From NCBI RefSeq assembly GCF_037975245.1, contig NC_092576.1:11229111-11293110 (forward strand): a stretch of DNA of 64,000 bases. The letters are read 5' to 3'. Of the stretch, positions 57,086-64,000 are shown piece after piece (positions within the stretch are counted from its first letter, which is position 1; each line of letters starts with the position of its first letter). Under the pieces are notes generated by a model, which was given only the letters and a program-made list of their open reading frames with translations, did no database searches and was not told the DNA's origin. A program made the position numbers and the translations under genes. Origin of the DNA: Apostichopus japonicus (lineage: Eukaryota > Echinodermata > Holothuroidea > Aspidochirotida > Stichopodidae).

Positions 57086-58290
57086 TAGGCCTAATAAAAT
57101 TGAGGTGGCACTGAAGAAGTCATGGGACATTTAAAGTTGGGAAGGGACTTTCTCTAATACTTTCCCAGATTATTTTCTTCATCTCGGATTTGGTTTCCTA
57201 AAATTGCAGACGAACATACAATGTACATGTTTACAGGTGAAAAATAAAAGTTATTTCTGCACCTGATATTTGTGTGCAGAAAGTGATCAGCGAAAAGTAT
57301 GGGATGCCGAGAGTAACAGAAACTGCCTAGGCCTACCGTGTAGATTCAAATCGTAGTAAAAATACTACTAAAGACTTAAATTGAATTAGGGTAATAGCGT
57401 ATGAAATCAGTCTCACAAGTAAACTAATTCTGGCAGCAGCTGTACTCCCCAAACATAATGATGCATTACAGGATTAGCCTAATGAGTAATGGATGTTGCA
57501 TTTTTTGTAAGTTACACCAATGAATTATTCATGAGCAGCAAAACAATTTCTCTCACTGGGATTAGTGAAAATAAAGGTAGCCACCCACCTACTACATTTT
57601 CCAAATTCTGTCCTGTATACATTGGTTAATTGAGATTTTGCCATCACCCCATGTTAGAGGCCCACCAGAATATAGCCCAGGCTAGGCCTTAAACAGCCAC
57701 TGGTCCAATTTTGTATGTAGTATGTAATGTTGGTTCAATTTTACCTACTATGTGTACTGTATCACACAGTACTCTGCACCTGTACAATGCAGAATAAACC
57801 ACACGCTATGCCATAAACAGCCACTGGTCCAATTTTTATTTTGGTATGTAATTAATATTGGTTCGCTATTACCTACTGTGTTTACTGTATCAAACAGTAC
57901 TCTGCATCTATACACTGTGTACAGACACAATGCAATTAGCACATTGTATACATTTGGATGGGTTTTATGGGAGGGCATCTTTCGTACGCAGTTGCCATAA
58001 TTGACGTAAATCATCACAGTAGCACCGTAGTGGAACTCATATGATTATACGAACGAGTGGGAGGACGTAGTCTTCTGGTTCTGGAGGTAGCTGAGTACTG
58101 TGTTAAAATAATAAATAAGGTAACTAAATATAGGAGCTTAAAAAATATACTGTCCCATTTTTCCCCTTCAAAGTGATGTTACCATTTTTTCTTCTTCTAA
58201 TTTACCAAATTTTGGGGGAAGTGTAAATTTCTAAAACGTGAGATTATAAAATAAAGAATGTTTAGATGCAACTTGCAAGGCCTCAGAATT

Positions 58291-58385
58291 GCCGTTTCCG
58301 GCAATCTGAGAGGCATTGTGTGCCAAAAATTTTCTTGTGCGCTACGCGCCAACTGATGGTGGTGCTCCGCTTAGATAGTGTCACG
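58291..58385. repeat. Interspersed repeat related to 54449-54541
   Basis: Both share ccaaaaattttct, gctccgcgccaac/gctacgcgccaac, gatggtggcgctccgct and cagatagt. The copy at 54449 lies within the hAT-type element. Confidence 0.6.
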
Positions 58386-58436
58386 GGAACTTTCGGGCAC
58401 AAAAAGTTCTGCCCCCCCAAACTGAAACGGTCCCGT

Positions 58437-59332
58437 ACGCGAAATTATTTTTCCCACTTCGACGCGGCCATATTAGCATAATGGGCGTGGACTATCGGTC
58501 GTTGTTACGGCTTATTGGTCCACGTCACAGACTATGCAGTGATATCTCTCGGGTGTTTGTTTGGGTGCTGAAAGTTCTCAATTAAGTTACATGTCAGCGA
58601 TTCTAGTACACGTACCAGTATAATAAATAGTATAGTACAGAGGGACATTGCTATTTAGGCATAGTTATAGCAGGGAGCTGCTACTCTAACAGTAACAGCT
58701 CCCTGGTTATAGTTAATACAGACGCAAGTGACAACTGTTTAATAAAATGGGTAGAATATTTCAAGTCCGTAACAATACGAACTAATGATGAAAGCACGTA
58801 GGCTCCTTATTGCCGTTTAAAAGGGGGTTCATTTATAAATGAACAAATAATTTAGAATGATGGATAAAACAATATGGGGCACAATACAATACATGTATCT
58901 TTGTAGGTTTCTAGCATTGAAAGGTCAGTGGGCCTACCTGGTGTAATATGATGTGTAATAATCAATACCACGGGAGGTTCATTTATAACTTTTCCAGACC
59001 CTGCTGTCACGGGAGGTTCTTTTCCAAACTTTTCCAGACACGGGAGGTTCATAACACATCTAATAAACAAACACAGTTTGATTTTGTGGTGGAATTTACC
59101 TCAAGAGCTCCATAAGACCCGATTGACTGGGAGGAGCAGTCGCACATCATCATGGATCTCATGAAGTCATGTCATAGGCCTGAGTATATTAGGCCTGAGT
59201 ATATTAGCTGAGTATATTATTAAAGAGCTATACGTAAGAGCTCGAAGTCGAAGTCACAAACTTGCCGGCCTGTGACGTTTTCATAAGCCACGCCCATGTG
59301 GCCGCGTCGAAGTGGGAAAAATAATTTCGCGT
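58437..59332. mobile_element. Inverted-repeat element upstream of the coiled-coil gene
   Basis: acgcgaaattatttttccca...cgcggcca at 58437-58470 is the exact reverse complement of 59299-59332 (34 bp). Looser similarity (gggcgtgg/ccacgccc) extends inward. The inside has three cacgggaggttc motifs (near 58970-59050). No clear target duplication; perhaps a foldback or MITE-like element or two opposed copies of one repeat. Confidence 0.6.
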
Positions 59333-59648
59333 CCCGTACGCCTTTGCCGAAACCTGGTTTAAGTTCCAAAGTTTCAATGGAACATTTGCAGTATAGTTGT
59401 TAACCAGTGACTGCACAGCTTAAAAGTATTGCAACAAGTTAGTGGATGATTGTTTTAAGGTTTTTTTAATTTAAGTAATAAAAATGTATCCGGGATAAGT
59501 ACTACATCTCATGCTCTTTAAACACTCAGTACTTAAATGTTTGTTTCATCTCTACATCAAACCATAGATATGATTTATCTTGAAACTGTGTAGACTTGTA
59601 GATTTACTTTCAGAGTTTCAAAAGTAAAATCTTGTAGATAAACCAAAG

Positions 59649-63137
<3,489 letters not shown>

Positions 63138-63150
<13 letters not shown>

Positions 63151-63470
63151 TTTGTCGTAAGAAATGTTCCAGACTCGGCGTACATGGTGTCCTACAATTG
63201 CTGTTCAAGACAAACGTTAAACAGATCACAAAATTGACGCATCACTCTGGAAAATGAAATATTTCTCTTCATACGAATATTCGGTAACGGTACTGGTACC
63301 AGTAAATGAATTGTCGTTAGAAATACTACGGACTCGTCCTATTGGTGTCTTTCAAGTGTTGTTCAAGACAATCTTTCAAACTTCAGAGAGATTACAAGAT
63401 TGACGCATTTTGGTGACGTCATCAATATGGAAAATGAAATATTTCTCTTCAAGTCAATATTCCGCAGACA
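63138..63470. repeat. Imperfect duplication of the coiled-coil gene's stop codon and 3' flank
   Basis: 63138-63290 (taccagtgaatgatttgtcg, gttcaagacaa, aaaatgaaatatttctcttc) resembles 63297-63470 (taccagtaaatgaattgtcg, gttcaagacaa, aaaatgaaatatttctcttc). The first copy includes the last codons and stop of the gene. Confidence 0.85.
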
Positions 63471-64000
63471 GACAAATGTAGCACTTCCATGATAGAAAAA
63501 ACATATTTTGGCGCTGTTAATTTGAAAACTTTATCTGAATGTCTTGTTCCTAACTCAAGATATGGTTGATCGAGTGTAACCTAAAATTTTGATTGGCTAG
63601 CCTGTTCCCCAATACACCAGGAAGTGGATCGAAGTGTGTGGACTGTTATGACGTCATCGTGGTCATTCGGCTTGCCTTACTTTTCTTTGCTTAACTTTTT
63701 ATAATCTTCTTGTTGAATTATCCTTGAAATGCGATGAATTGCTGTCATTTTTCTCGGAATTAAGGACTTTAAAATCATTATACAATAGAATTATAACATT
63801 AATCTGCCATTGGCCAAAACCTTTAAAAGGAGCTTTATGGATTTGGACAACCGATTCTCATGGCTTTATCAGTTAAAACTGGTAAAGGTGAATATCCGTT
63901 AATCAGTTATAACTGATGTGTGTTATAATTTCTTAACATAAGTTGCATGTGTGACACGTTGCTACTGAGAAGGACTTACAAACAGAAAACACATAAAACA
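63471..64000. other. 3' flank of the coiled-coil gene
   Basis: No coding exon and no AATAAA seen up to the window end, so the poly(A) site is either non-canonical or further downstream. Confidence 0.5.

Larger units (their letters stand above)
48843..59648. other. Intergenic region between BORA and the coiled-coil gene
   Basis: No exon supported. It contains the BORA 3' flank (no AATAAA in the first 600 bp), hAT and TTAA elements, a U2-like fragment, palindromes, a LINE remnant and TAGGCCTA-type motifs concentrated at 55700-57700. A CpG-containing stretch near 55500 (gtgcgtatgcgcatcacg, NRF1-like) could be a promoter, possibly of the gene at 59649, but this is speculative. Confidence 0.5.

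Overview
The window is animal nuclear DNA: small exons with GT/AG borders separated by long AT-rich introns, many interspersed repeats and minisatellites, and no bacterial-style gene packing. Protein families, exon layout and repeat types (tRNA-headed SINEs ending in ATT-type tails, short TTAA-flanked and hAT-type elements, abundant TAGGCCTA-type motifs) suggest a marine invertebrate deuterostome. An echinoderm, perhaps a sea cucumber, is my best guess. The phylum is inference, not proof.

Four genes can be supported. (1) 1938-29025, plus strand: a RIPOR/FAM65 gene. Nineteen coding exons encode the last 816 residues; the N-terminus lies upstream of the window. (2) 37588-39107, minus strand: MZT1 (MOZART1), two coding exons, about 70 residues. 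(3) 40563-48842, plus strand: BORA (aurora borealis), eight coding exons, 555 residues. (4) 59649-63150, plus strand: a four-exon gene for a 159-residue coiled-coil protein that I do not recognise. MZT1 and BORA are head to head with 1.45 kb between their start codons. The same divergent pair is found in human 13q22, so this looks like an old linkage of two spindle genes: MZT1 acts with the gamma-tubulin ring complex, BORA with Aurora A and Plk1.

Layout: 1-29025 RIPOR exons and introns; 29026-37587 intergenic, dominated by tandem arrays, including about 40 copies of a 35-bp unit; 37588-48842 MZT1 and BORA around a shared 5' region; 48843-59648 intergenic with many transposon remnants; 59649-63150 the coiled-coil gene; 63151-64000 its 3' flank, partly duplicated.

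Mobile DNA: six non-autonomous hAT-type elements keep recognisable terminal inverted repeats and 8-bp target duplications. One of them is nested in a SINE. There are three families of TTAA-flanked miniature elements, Penelope-like fragments carrying hammerhead-ribozyme-like motifs, several tRNA-headed SINE pieces, three LINE C-terminal fragments and two U2-snRNA-headed fragments. The most unusual item is the 35-bp satellite at 33478-34890. Its unit looks like the A-box/D-arm segment of a tRNA-headed SINE, multiplied inside the SINE itself.
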